Positions 8,501-16,703 of a stretch of DNA of 43,559 nt are shown here, in pieces. How positions within the stretch are numbered: position 1 is the stretch's first letter; each line of letters starts with the position of its first letter. Source of the stretch: Bacteroidales bacterium (GTDB taxonomy: Bacteria > Bacteroidota > Bacteroidia > Bacteroidales > UBA932); contig JAFWPA010000042.1 of the NCBI GenBank assembly GCA_017509685.1, forward strand, positions 1-43,559, in the 5' to 3' direction. The notes beneath the pieces are model-generated. The model did no database searches. It was given only the letters and a program-made list of their open reading frames with translations, and was not told the origin of the DNA. The translations under genes and the position numbers were made by a program.

Positions 8501-11500
8501 CTGGTGCGTCTTGCTTCAGATTGATAACGGCAGTACCCTCTCTCTTGCTCATATCAACAGTAATAATACATCTTCACCCTGGAATGTATTTCAGAGTTAT
8601 TATCAACAATCCGGAACTTTAAACATTTCCTCTGGACATCATGTTTTCAGATTAATGTCCAAAGTATACTATACAGAGTCAAATAGTAATCCTACAATGG
8701 GCATCCTTGCATACACGGTGAATTTGAAGTCGGCTATCCAAGGCACTTCGGGCCTTCAGACCGTGTATTATGATGGGTTTGAAGCATCCGGAAATACCAA
8801 TAATGGTTATTTGAGCGAGAGAAGTCATACAGGAACTTATTCCATCACCATGGATGCAGGCCCTTCGGCATATTGTGTCGATTATCATGTTTTGCAAAAT
8901 GGAGAATGGCAGTTCAAAAGTATTGCCTTTTCCGGGACATCATATACAATCAATGAAGGGACAAAACCCATTGACGATATCCGGGTATACCCGACAGGGG
9001 CTCTTGCCACCAGTTATTCTTGGTGGGAAGACGGATCTCTACGCAGCCATACCGATGCCAGGGGCGTCTCCGAATCATATTCCTATGACAGTCATGGCAG
9101 ACTGATTTCTATAATAGACAATAATCTTCATCCACAGACAGAGTATACATATCATTTCGCCACAGAAGGTTATCCAACAAATACTAATCCTCACAATTAC
9201 TTATTAGAAAAGAAGTACATCTCTACTAGCGGTGATAACACAGAGGATATTTCGTACTATGACGGCTTGGGGAGAATCCTTCAAAAAGTTCAACGAAACG
9301 CATCGCCTGAAGGTGGTGACTTACTTGATTTAACGGAGTATGATCGAAATGGTCGGGATAGTACTTATTGGCTTCCGGTTCCCTTTGTCGGAAACAACGG
9401 AAATCCGAGAGCTATTAACGATATTACCCAGCATATTTCTGTATACGGAGACAACTCTCCTTTTTCATTGAAAGAATATGATGGAAGTCCTTTGGACAGA
9501 ATGAAAGCACTAACCGGACCGGGTGAAGCATGGCACTCCCTTTCTAAAAAAGCTTCTTATGAGTATTTGCTTAGTTCCCAAGCTACGGAAGCGCTGAAAG
9601 TACCCCGTTATACCACTGGCTACTCCAATGGTGTCATTGCCATCCTTTATTCTGGTCTCGCACAGGCAAATGAATACTGGGTGAACAAAACAACCGACGA
9701 AGACGGATGCGCTCTATTCATTTTCCGTGATATTGATGACAGGATTGTTCAGACAGTTCAGCTCTTGACATCTGCAACCGGGACAGAGTATTTGCGCACA
9801 TGTTATGTATATGACAATGCCGGACACCTTACCGCTGTCTTGCCACCGATGCTTACCAATATCCTATCAAACGGACAGGTATGGTTATCCAATAATACGC
9901 CGGCCATTAACCAATATGGTTACTTCTACGTCTACGATATGCGCGGTCGTGTCATTGCCAAGAAGTTGCCTGGAGCAGATTTCATCTATTATATCTACGA
10001 TAAAGGTGACCGGCTTATCTTTAGCCAGGATGGCGAACAGCGTCAGGCGGGGAAATGGGCTTTTTATTTGCAGGACATTCACAATCGAGAGTGTTTAACC
10101 GGCACCTGCTCCAACTCTCTTTCTCCATTCAATGCGCCTTTCGACAATGTGAATGTCTATGTCACACGGGGAGGGACGCAATCCTCATATTATTACTCCA
10201 TCCAGGGAGGTGTAGCGCTTGCTTCTCCGTCATTTCTGAATGTCAATTGGTGGGATGATTATGGTGTCCCTATTATGATGCAAATGACCCAGCTGGGGTT
10301 TTCCACTCCTGAAAGTCCATATGGGAACCATTATAATGTGAGCACGAAAGGATTGCTTACCGCATCTTTGTCGAAAGTACTTGACACTTCATCCGGTACT
10401 CAGTACCTTTGGACGATACATTATTATGACGAAAAGCAGCAAGAGGTTCAATGCGTAAAAACCACACATCTAGGTGGAATCGAACGGTCGTTCTATGCTT
10501 ACGATTATACGGAAAACGTTACGGCAAGAAAACTGGTTCACACATCCTCTTCTAATTCTACACTCACGGAGACATATACCTATACTTACGATTCCAGAGG
10601 ACGGTCATTGGCCACATTGTACACTTTGGGGAACGCAATATCATCTTACATTTCCAACAATAGTTATGATGCCATCGGGAGAATTAGTAAAGATACCAGA
10701 AACGGGGCAACTAACCTGGACTCCCGATATAATTATAATGCTCGAGGATGGATAACTGGGTTGACCGTCGGCTATTCGCCTTCTAGCAATACTGTTGGAA
10801 CTCTTTTCTCTGAAAGCATTTTTTATAACACATCACCTGTTTCAGGAGGCACAACGCCACAATGGGGTGGTAATATAAGTAATATTCAATGGACGGTTGG
10901 ACAGCCAGCGTTAATTCGGAAGGTCAGTTATTTTTATGATAGCTTATCCAGAATCATAAGCGCGGATTATTCCGGAGGAAATGGAACCATGACGCAGCAT
11001 AATCGGACATACCAATATGATTGGCATGGTAATATCACATATTCGAGCGGTTCCGGAGTATTGAAAGCATTTACTCATACCGGGAATCACGTCACCGGGA
11101 TGAGCCTAAGCGGGCTAAACTTGTCAAATACCTATGATATGAATGGCCGTATGACTGTCTTTGCGGGAAATACCTCATTTACCTATAATGAGTTAAACCT
11201 CCCGCAAACAAAGACATTATCCGGGGATACAACAACATGGAAGTATTCTGCTGATGGGACTAAATTGCAAAGAACTAACGGAACTTCGACCACCGACTAC
11301 GTTGGAAGCTTAGTATATGAGAACGGTACGTTAAGTAAAGTTCTTTTCGAAGGTGGTTTTGTATCAATGACCGCCACAGTCCCCAAAATGCGATTCTTTG
11401 TAACAGACCATCAAGGTAATGTCCGCTTTGTAACTGATACCGCAGGAAACATCTTGCAGGAAAATCATTATGACCCGTATGGTAGTGACCTTTCATTAAG

Positions 11501-12281
11501 CGGAGCCTCAACCGCTTCGGCTGATTCGCCATATAAATACAGTGGGAAAGAATGGGATTCTCTCCTGGGGATGTATGATTTTCATGCTCGAACGTTAAAC
11601 CCCATAATAGGACGCTTTACGACTTTGGATCCCAAAATGGAAGACTATTATTCCATCAGTCCCTATGCCTATTGTGCCGGGAATCCCGTGAATCTAATAG
11701 ATCCGGAAGGATTAGATATTTGGGAAGTGGACAAGAATGGGAATATTAAATGGAAAGAGAATAGCACTGAGCATACTCTTTTTTTTGTTAACGATAAAGG
11801 TGAACGTCAGAGTAGTGTTTTTATTGTTAACAGATCCATTTTAGACACTTTTTCAACGGACGCCAGAGACGCCGCACTATTCTATTCTTCTGATAAAGAT
11901 GCAAGAGATCTTAAATCATTATTTGTTTTTTTATCGAAACACACAACTGTCGAATGGGCTTTGCATCAGAAAGATAAGTCTTATACTTTGGGAACACTAT
12001 ATCATAAAGATGATGCAGGAACATGGCAAGATTATGGGCTAGTATCCCGTCCGAATAAAAGTTATCATTCCCATCCTGAAATAGCGACAACTGAAACTTT
12101 CGAAAGGTATTCTATGGTTAATGATTATTTTAACATGAAAAACTTTCCCCACACAAAGGCTCCTCTCTATTATGTATATTTCCCAGAATCAAATAATGTG
12201 TATCAACTAACTAGTTCTTATGCGAATAAATTAGAACTCTCTATTTATCAGCTACTCGGTATTCCTGTTCCAAAGCGATAA
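5511..12281 (+). CDS. Giant exported RHS/YD-repeat protein with C-terminal JAB-like toxin domain
   Basis: About 2256 residues starting with a Sec signal peptide (MRTRVFFSLIAFLVLCPA, Ala-rich cleavage before QDSF). A TTG three codons upstream is in frame, but the ATG at 5511 directly precedes the signal peptide. The N-terminal half begins with a SpvB-like region (NYFTGLPTIQVPL, GWVGLGWSLHAGG). A DUF6443-like segment (YYDGLGRILQKVQR, YDRNGRDSTYWLP) and many YD repeats follow, then the RHS core (NHYDPYGSDL, YKYSGKEWD, YAYCAGNPVNLIDPEGLD) ending near residue 2065. The last 190 residues form a variable tip: VEW with Glu2148, YHSHP with His2186/His2188, and a following S..ND. This fits the JAB-like (JAMM metallopeptidase) toxin class of polymorphic toxins. 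RHS shells encapsulate toxic tips; the role in killing competitors is inference. The gene is visibly AT-richer than folP. Confidence 0.85.
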   Translation: MRTRVFFSLIAFLVLCPATFAQDSFKDWTGPAQDFTPNAAELGKYGKTPVNYFTGLPTIQVPLTELRGKNFTLPIYLSYHAGGNKPDLHPGWVGLGWSLHAGGCVTRVINGMKDETNKFERQALGGLTDGDHPGYYYHAQEIQSTDWTDTTTFAQSLDYSRRDWEPDEFMVFLDDFQASCYITGPNGAMTVVTKSGEYAKAEIQIDDGENKPIMVYPGPTNDVSKTAKRWKYFSRIVLTRSDGTKYIFGEEESAIEYSISLHPGYHIVNGEWVNNNDWNAYATANTWNLIRIERPDGEIIRFHYENDGIPIIRHDCHISEYYYDIGDKNDPLLIQSLLGIAFHPSFFLYYDDTRINPSLKRNISFSLLKPSYLSSIESSVSRDSIVFHRSKTTELEYATTAEEFHKRAGNFNQLYQSNVYFSYEQLKALDYYMCLDGVFSKRDTIALLYSNNPAQRLHLNTILSFCDRRVEFKYQMQYNTTSMPPYHSRQTDSWGFFNGVSYSTAPLDTTIKVRWPDSEKIQAEMLTAISYPTGGKTEYIYEPNTFSKEISPGYAGLSSLPTDMAGGGVRIKEIRDIPQEGKVESRYYTYSSTYGRSSGISAGTPRYFINAEAQLIQYYEGMQWNFPDPTVEYNSGYFVINENPVRPLSKTDGSYVTYSQVKESFPDGAYTVYSFYNHDAVNCKDTAPNLCFESHKKLLTNPFNSRQLSRGHLKSRMDYSQQGIVKKEENFYHADTTQFVKAVFYDDHIGTSLGSSKVLSCAYYKVFSYYPYLSQRVITTYPDNGAGLSTESISYSYDSYRNNTLCMRTHGSESLSILTSYSGSISGGIYDEMRSRNMVSLPVEKREFKNGNTIKATLITYTGTENNQIKPDAIYKASLGSGVSNFALFNGIDKDSRYGTAETMVTAYDGLGNPRQIEKRAGANEVYFWSPDGLYPCAVFKGSNVSLSTPAVTYQDQTSNISQPLTTGMDNGTILLEFDCLEAFSMPVQLISPPGQNWCVLLQIDNGSTLSLAHINSNNTSSPWNVFQSYYQQSGTLNISSGHHVFRLMSKVYYTESNSNPTMGILAYTVNLKSAIQGTSGLQTVYYDGFEASGNTNNGYLSERSHTGTYSITMDAGPSAYCVDYHVLQNGEWQFKSIAFSGTSYTINEGTKPIDDIRVYPTGALATSYSWWEDGSLRSHTDARGVSESYSYDSHGRLISIIDNNLHPQTEYTYHFATEGYPTNTNPHNYLLEKKYISTSGDNTEDISYYDGLGRILQKVQRNASPEGGDLLDLTEYDRNGRDSTYWLPVPFVGNNGNPRAINDITQHISVYGDNSPFSLKEYDGSPLDRMKALTGPGEAWHSLSKKASYEYLLSSQATEALKVPRYTTGYSNGVIAILYSGLAQANEYWVNKTTDEDGCALFIFRDIDDRIVQTVQLLTSATGTEYLRTCYVYDNAGHLTAVLPPMLTNILSNGQVWLSNNTPAINQYGYFYVYDMRGRVIAKKLPGADFIYYIYDKGDRLIFSQDGEQRQAGKWAFYLQDIHNRECLTGTCSNSLSPFNAPFDNVNVYVTRGGTQSSYYYSIQGGVALASPSFLNVNWWDDYGVPIMMQMTQLGFSTPESPYGNHYNVSTKGLLTASLSKVLDTSSGTQYLWTIHYYDEKQQEVQCVKTTHLGGIERSFYAYDYTENVTARKLVHTSSSNSTLTETYTYTYDSRGRSLATLYTLGNAISSYISNNSYDAIGRISKDTRNGATNLDSRYNYNARGWITGLTVGYSPSSNTVGTLFSESIFYNTSPVSGGTTPQWGGNISNIQWTVGQPALIRKVSYFYDSLSRIISADYSGGNGTMTQHNRTYQYDWHGNITYSSGSGVLKAFTHTGNHVTGMSLSGLNLSNTYDMNGRMTVFAGNTSFTYNELNLPQTKTLSGDTTTWKYSADGTKLQRTNGTSTTDYVGSLVYENGTLSKVLFEGGFVSMTATVPKMRFFVTDHQGNVRFVTDTAGNILQENHYDPYGSDLSLSGASTASADSPYKYSGKEWDSLLGMYDFHARTLNPIIGRFTTLDPKMEDYYSISPYAYCAGNPVNLIDPEGLDIWEVDKNGNIKWKENSTEHTLFFVNDKGERQSSVFIVNRSILDTFSTDARDAALFYSSDKDARDLKSLFVFLSKHTTVEWALHQKDKSYTLGTLYHKDDAGTWQDYGLVSRPNKSYHSHPEIATTETFERYSMVNDYFNMKNFPHTKAPLYYVYFPESNNVYQLTSSYANKLELSIYQLLGIPVPKR

Positions 12282-12294
12282 ACAAAATGAGACC

Positions 12295-13122
12295 ATGAAA
12301 AACACAATCAATGTATTATTCACAATACTCGTTTTAGTATCATGTTCTTCTCAAGCATCCAGACATGAAGAGTTGTTCCTTTCTGCTGAAATGAACGAAA
12401 TCCTTCGGGCTTTTATTGATTCCTCTCCCCAAAAAGAAGGAACGAACTATTATCAGGTTAATATTGGTATCAACAGACAAGGTGCCAAGATAAGCATAAT
12501 GGAGTCCGCCTGTTATGTGAATGAATCGTTTTATTGGTTTGATTCTTTAGAGCCCAAGTATTTAGGCTTCTTTCTTTTGGATTCTGATTCAATTCGCGTA
12601 TTTGCCTCATCTGATGAAAACATACAGAACTATATTAATATGAATGTTTTAAATAATTCGAGTATTACGACCGACAGAATAAATGACAACCTTAAAGTTA
12701 GAGCAAGCTATTATCAAATTAGTGGCGTACTTATTAAACAAGTGTTTCCAGAAGAAGTTGAATTACTGACTCGCCAATACTATTATCACCCTTTAAATGA
12801 CGGCTTAACATCTCAATTACTACTCTTGCTAAGCGAACCCAAATACTATGAAATGGTATTGTCGGACATGGTGATCTTCGGCACATGGGAAAAGGATTCT
12901 GAAGACATAATCCGCTTTACACCCTTTAAATTCTATTATTATTCAGCCTCCAGAAGCGAACTTGTTGAAGAGCCGGTCAATTGGCAAGAAAACAAGAATC
13001 CAAGGACTAGACAATGTGCTGCCATATCAGAATATAGCTGCCACGGCGATACTTTGTTTCCTTTAAATATCGCATCAAAAGAATATGACTATTTTTGGAT
13101 TCAAAACCCGCAGAAGAATTGA
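12295..13122 (+). CDS. Putative lipoprotein, candidate immunity protein for the RHS toxin
   Basis: A 275-residue protein with signal peptide and lipobox (VLVSCSSQ, Cys17), so probably membrane-anchored outside the cytoplasm. I recognise no domain. It is rich in Tyr, Asn and Ser, with short tyrosine runs (NYYQV, RQYYYH, KFYYYSAS), and has several Cys in the last third. The start lies 13 bp after the RHS stop, on the same strand and with the same AT-rich composition. A gene directly behind a polymorphic toxin tip is typically its immunity gene, and for a secreted toxin a periplasmic lipoprotein is a sensible location; this is positional inference only. It ends tail to tail with the division gene at 13159. 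Confidence 0.6.
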   Translation: MKNTINVLFTILVLVSCSSQASRHEELFLSAEMNEILRAFIDSSPQKEGTNYYQVNIGINRQGAKISIMESACYVNESFYWFDSLEPKYLGFFLLDSDSIRVFASSDENIQNYINMNVLNNSSITTDRINDNLKVRASYYQISGVLIKQVFPEEVELLTRQYYYHPLNDGLTSQLLLLLSEPKYYEMVLSDMVIFGTWEKDSEDIIRFTPFKFYYYSASRSELVEEPVNWQENKNPRTRQCAAISEYSCHGDTLFPLNIASKEYDYFWIQNPQKN

Positions 13123-13158
13123 ACCAACATAATACTTTGCAGTGCGCCCCGCCCGGCT

Positions 13159-13470
13159 CTATTCCACTATATATACGTCGTCCCCGGGGGCGGCGAAGTG
13201 ATAAGTCTCCCGCGCGAAACTTTCCAGGGTGTCCCTGTTGTTCCGGAGATTGTCAATCTCCCGGTCCATTTCCTGGATTTCGGCCTGCAAACGGGCCATT
13301 TCGGCCTCCTGGTTCTTTTCCTCAACGGAGGCTTTCACCCAGTTGAGCACACTGTTGTGCGCGAAAAGCAGGAGCCACAGGGCCACCCCCACCGTGACAA
13401 TGATCACGAAGGGCAGGAGGTAATTGTGGTCCCGGCGCTTGAGCCAGGCCCATTTGTCTTTCTTTTCCAT
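13159..13470 (-). CDS. FtsB/DivIC-family septum formation protein
   Basis: A 103-residue bitopic protein: a basic cytoplasmic start (MEKKDKWAWLKRRDHN), one membrane helix (LLPFVIIVTVGVALWLLLFA), then a long heptad-patterned coiled coil (ASVEEKNQEAEMARLQAEIQEMDREIDN) and a short C-terminal segment (ARETYHFAAPGDDVYIVE) with the conserved R-x-x-Y-x-x-P-G-x-x-x-Y pattern of FtsB/DivIC proteins. These bind FtsL and FtsQ in the divisome. The start overlaps the stop of the upstream CPBP gene by one base (TAATG), so the two are translationally coupled. FtsB and DivIC cannot be told apart reliably at this level. Confidence 0.85.
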   Translation of the reverse strand: MEKKDKWAWLKRRDHNYLLPFVIIVTVGVALWLLLFAHNSVLNWVKASVEEKNQEAEMARLQAEIQEMDREIDNLRNNRDTLESFARETYHFAAPGDDVYIVE

Positions 13471-14408
13471 TATTCTTCTGCTTGAAGTTCAACAGGGTCG
13501 ATGTTACCATGTTTCTGCTCGAGCGGAATGCGTTTGAAGGCCCAGAAGCAGCCGATAAGTACCAGCACGCTCACAACATAAAGCACGGCATAGGTTCCCT
13601 TGTCCATCAGGTCGATGAAATAGGCGTCCTCGTCGAAGGAAGTGAACTGGGCCATCACCACGGACGTGCCGTTGTTCACGAAGTGGATGAGCATCGTGAG
13701 CCACAGGGAACCTGTCTTGTAGTAGATATAGCCCATGATGACGCCGATGATGAAGGCGTTGAGCGCCTGCCAGGGATTCATGTGGATGAGGGCGAAGAAC
13801 AGGGCGCTCACCACGATGGCCCATCCGGGTTTCATCTTGGTGAGGAGACCGCGCAGGACCATACCCCGGCACAGCCATTCCTCGAAGATGGGGGCGAAGA
13901 TGGCTGCCAGCAGGAAGGTGCTCCAGAAGGGACCGTTCATCATAGTACCCATCAGTTCCACGAACTTGTCATAGGCGCTGCTGAGGGCCGGAATGGAGGA
14001 AGTGAACCTGTAGTTCAGGTAGTTGGGAAGGTCTGCGGCCATCATGGTGGCATAGGTGACGGCCACCGTGATGAGGACGATCTGCCAGGCCTTGAACGGG
14101 CCGAAGTGGCTGCTTTCCAGCTTGTAACCGGTTTCGAACAGGCTGTTGCGCTGGCTCTTTCCGGCGGCGAAGATCATGGCCGGCATGAAGGACAGCGGAT
14201 ACACTACCAGCATACCATAATCGATGAGCACCTTGGGCGGCAGGAAAATGCCCAGGATAGCGATCAGGAGGCTTCCCAACAGGGTGCCCACCAGGAACCA
14301 GCCAAACAGGGCGAACATGCCACCCACGCCCGGCACATACCAGGCGTGGTTGGCATAGAGATCATAATTCCGCACGTTGCGGGCTTTTTTCAGAAGAGGA
14401 ATGGCCAT
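13470..14408 (-). CDS. CPBP-family intramembrane metalloprotease
   Basis: A 312-residue polytopic membrane protein with about eight hydrophobic segments. It has the CPBP (CAAX protease and bacteriocin-processing, Abi) signatures: Glu176-Glu177 in EEWLCRGMVLRG (EExxxR) and His209 in FALIHMNPWQALNAF. Members are glutamate-type intramembrane proteases; bacterial substrates are mostly unknown, and some act in bacteriocin self-immunity. Here it sits in a cell-envelope operon between the nucleotidyltransferase and the FtsB-like gene, with one-base overlaps (TAATG) at both ends. That placement suggests a housekeeping envelope role rather than bacteriocin immunity. Confidence 0.85.
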   Translation of the reverse strand: MAIPLLKKARNVRNYDLYANHAWYVPGVGGMFALFGWFLVGTLLGSLLIAILGIFLPPKVLIDYGMLVVYPLSFMPAMIFAAGKSQRNSLFETGYKLESSHFGPFKAWQIVLITVAVTYATMMAADLPNYLNYRFTSSIPALSSAYDKFVELMGTMMNGPFWSTFLLAAIFAPIFEEWLCRGMVLRGLLTKMKPGWAIVVSALFFALIHMNPWQALNAFIIGVIMGYIYYKTGSLWLTMLIHFVNNGTSVVMAQFTSFDEDAYFIDLMDKGTYAVLYVVSVLVLIGCFWAFKRIPLEQKHGNIDPVELQAEE

Positions 14409-15343
14409 TATTTGTACAGGGGGCTAGGGTAAACGCCATCCTTCACCAGCTGGGCGAACTTGGCCACCACGGCGGGACGGTCTTCCTTATAGGTGACGCC
14501 AAACCAGTGGGACGGGGTGCCGATGACTTCGCACTTGCCCTTGCCTTCCTTCACAATCACATCTACGGCGTAAGGGATGTAGTATTCCTTCTTGGGCTCG
14601 GTGATGTGTTCCTTGAGGAAGGTGACGAAAGAGGCCTCGCTCTTTTTGAAGTAATCCGGGGTGAAACCCCACATGTTCATGGAGCACAGGGCCTTGGCGG
14701 CCAGCTTCACATGCTGCTCGCCGGTGACGGAGTTGTTGCCGTACACGTTGCCGTCGGCCTCCTTGGCGATATCCAGGTGTTCGGCGATGCCGGTGAGGAT
14801 GTTCTTGCTGTCATAGTAGCAGATGCCGCGGGACACGCTGCCGTTCTCGCTGAGGGTGTTCTCCAGCTCGAAGCCGATGATGCAGTACTCCCCTTCCGTC
14901 TTCTCATGGGCGCGGCACCAGTCTCCCAGCACCTTGAAGGACTCCTTGCCATAGAAGTCGTCGCCGTTGATCACGGCGAAGGGTTCGTGGATCACGTCCT
15001 TGGCCATGAGCATGGCGTGGGCGGTACCCCAGGGCTTCACGCGGTCTTCGGGCACGGTGAAAGGAGCGGGGATCTTGTCCAGTTCCTGGGTGACGAAAAC
15101 AAACTCCAGGGGCTTTCCGTCAATGGTTTTCACGTTGCCGTATTTCTGCTTTACGTGCGCTTCCATATCGGCCTTGAAGGATTCACGGACAATGTAGACC
15201 ACCTTGCCGAAACCGGCTTCCACGGCATCGTGGATGGAATAGTCGATGATGGTTTCCCCGTTGGGGCCCAGGCCGTCCATCTGTTTGAGTCCGCCGTAAC
15301 GGCTGCCCATACCCGCAGCCAGCACAAGTAATGTAGGTTTCAT
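14408..15343 (-). CDS. Sugar-phosphate nucleotidyltransferase family protein
   Basis: A 311-residue nucleotidyltransferase of the GT-A-like NTP_transferase fold. It starts MKPTLLVLAAGMGSRYGGLKQ, with the nucleotide-binding GxGxR...K signature, followed by PNGETIIDYSI. INGDDFYG supplies the metal-binding Asp pair. Relatives transfer UTP, dTTP or similar to sugar-1-phosphates such as glucose-1-phosphate. Neighbours do not fix the substrate; the position downstream of murQ hints at cell-wall or surface-sugar metabolism. It starts 12 bp after DUF4293 and overlaps the CPBP gene by one base. Confidence 0.85.
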   Translation of the reverse strand: MKPTLLVLAAGMGSRYGGLKQMDGLGPNGETIIDYSIHDAVEAGFGKVVYIVRESFKADMEAHVKQKYGNVKTIDGKPLEFVFVTQELDKIPAPFTVPEDRVKPWGTAHAMLMAKDVIHEPFAVINGDDFYGKESFKVLGDWCRAHEKTEGEYCIIGFELENTLSENGSVSRGICYYDSKNILTGIAEHLDIAKEADGNVYGNNSVTGEQHVKLAAKALCSMNMWGFTPDYFKKSEASFVTFLKEHITEPKKEYYIPYAVDVIVKEGKGKCEVIGTPSHWFGVTYKEDRPAVVAKFAQLVKDGVYPSPLYK

Positions 15344-15355
15344 AGTACTAGGATT

Positions 15356-15787
15356 TTATTTGTTGTTTTTTCTTCTGTTTCTGATACGTTGGGCGCTCTC
15401 TACCATCAGCTGGTCCTGGAAGCATCCGCGCGCCGCCATGAAATTGCTGATGCAGATGAGCAGCGGGAAAATCACCGTCCAGCTGAAGACGGGGCCCTTG
15501 AAGGTGAAGTACATCCAGGCCAGCCATCCCTCCATGCCCAATGCGATGATGCCGCCCAGGCTGGACAGCCGCATCTGCAGGATGAGGGATTTGAACGTGA
15601 CCAGCGCCAGCAGCACCAGGCCGGTGAGGATGCCCAGCAGAATACCGAAATAGGGCTTCTGGAGCTGCCAGTAACTCACGGCGGTGAGGCCGTCGGGATC
15701 CGTCACCCGGTAGGCCGTGCCGAAACACATGGCCAGGACCAGGGCGGCCGAAATAAGCAGGTAAAGGGTCTGTTGTCTCTGCCACAT
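15356..15787 (-). CDS. DUF4293-family membrane protein
   Basis: A 143-residue protein with four predicted membrane helices (LYLLISAALVLAMCFGT, FGILLGILTGLVLLALVTF, GGIIALGMEGWLAWMYF, FSWTVIFPLLICISNFMAA) and a basic tail (RIRNRRKNNK). The opening MWQRQQTLYLLIS is typical of DUF4293, a Bacteroidetes family of unknown function. It starts 3 bp after murQ and precedes the nucleotidyltransferase by 12 bp, so it is part of the same transcript. Confidence 0.8.
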   Translation of the reverse strand: MWQRQQTLYLLISAALVLAMCFGTAYRVTDPDGLTAVSYWQLQKPYFGILLGILTGLVLLALVTFKSLILQMRLSSLGGIIALGMEGWLAWMYFTFKGPVFSWTVIFPLLICISNFMAARGCFQDQLMVESAQRIRNRRKNNK

Positions 15788-15790
15788 AGT

Positions 15791-16600
15791 CTATCCTTGT
15801 TTTTGCCAGGCATCCACGGCGGCGCGAACCTGCCCGTATTTGAGCAGCAGGGCTTTGGCTTGTTCGTAGTCCGTGATGCCGGTCTCTTCCATAATCATAC
15901 GGGTGCCGCGGTCCACCAGTTTCTGGTTGGTGAGCTGCATGTCCACCATCTTGTTGCCCTGAACGTGTCCCAGGCGTATCATCACGGCCGTGGAGATCAT
16001 GTTCAGGATGAGCTTGGCCGACGTCCCCGACTTCATGCGCGTGCTGCCGGTGACGAATTCCGGGCCCACCGGGGCGACCATCGTCACCTGCGCGGCCTCC
16101 GTGGAGAGGCTCTCGCTGTTGTTGGTGACAACGCCCGTGAGCAGGCCTGCCGCGCGGGCTTTCCGGAGGGCGCCCACCACGTAGGGTGCTCCGCCGGAGG
16201 CGGTGATGCCCACCAGGGTATCGGCCGATGTAGGATGATACGGCTGAAGGTCCAGCCAACCTTGCTCCCACTGGTCCTCGGCCCCTTCCACGGCGGTGCG
16301 GATGGCGCCGTCTCCCCCGGCCATCAGACCGATGAAAAGGCCGCTCACTCCATAGGTGGGAGGAATCTCCGAGGCATCCACGATGCCTAATCGGCCCGAA
16401 GTGCCGGCCCCCAGATAGAAGACCCGGCCGCCGCGGGGTACGCGCTCCACAATGCCGTCTACCAGCTCCTCGATGGCCGGAATGGCCTGGGCCACCGCCA
16501 CGGGGACCGCACAGTCCTCGGCGTTGATGTCCTGCAGGATTTCCCGCGTGGACATCCGGTCCAGATGGTCATAATGGGATGCTTGTTCCGTAGTGCGCAT
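15791..16600 (-). CDS. murQ: N-acetylmuramic acid 6-phosphate etherase
   Basis: Cleaves the lactyl ether of MurNAc-6-phosphate to GlcNAc-6-phosphate and D-lactate during peptidoglycan recycling. The 269 residues carry a SIS sugar-isomerase fold: GGRVFYLGAGTSGRLGIVDASE is the phosphosugar-binding signature, DTLVGITASGGAPYV, NNSESL, and GTSAKLILNMISTAVMIRLGHVQGN is the C-terminal family block. The ATG at 16598-16600 is preferred to an in-frame TTG four codons upstream (16612). It is the first gene of the five-gene leftward run ending at 13159. No second recycling enzyme (such as nagZ or anmK) is in the window. Confidence 0.93.
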   Translation of the reverse strand: MRTTEQASHYDHLDRMSTREILQDINAEDCAVPVAVAQAIPAIEELVDGIVERVPRGGRVFYLGAGTSGRLGIVDASEIPPTYGVSGLFIGLMAGGDGAIRTAVEGAEDQWEQGWLDLQPYHPTSADTLVGITASGGAPYVVGALRKARAAGLLTGVVTNNSESLSTEAAQVTMVAPVGPEFVTGSTRMKSGTSAKLILNMISTAVMIRLGHVQGNKMVDMQLTNQKLVDRGTRMIMEETGITDYEQAKALLLKYGQVRAAVDAWQKQG

Positions 16601-16639
16601 AGTCAAGCTCAATACTTCTTGCGAAGTTAATCATAATTC

Positions 16640-16669
16640 TTGGGATTTCCTCAAAAATCACTACCTTTG
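16640..16669 (+). promoter_or_regulatory. Promoter of fabF (TTG, 19 bp, TACCTTTG)
   Basis: TTG at 16640-16642 and TACCTTTG at 16662-16669 are separated by 19 bp, close to the Bacteroidetes -33/-7 consensus. The fabF ATG is at 16704, giving a leader of roughly 28 nt. Confidence 0.65.
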
Positions 16670-16703
16670 CAAGTCGTTAAATCGAAATGAGATAATATTT
16701 TAT

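Noticed and set aside
13470-14408. CPBP protease as immunity gene of the neighbouring RHS toxin
   Set aside because: It is on the opposite strand, GC-rich like the backbone, and coupled to the murQ-FtsB-like operon.
15389-16390. Long plus-strand frame opposite DUF4293 and murQ
   Set aside because: Low-complexity His/Gly/Asp-rich product typical of a shadow frame; the minus strand encodes clear families.
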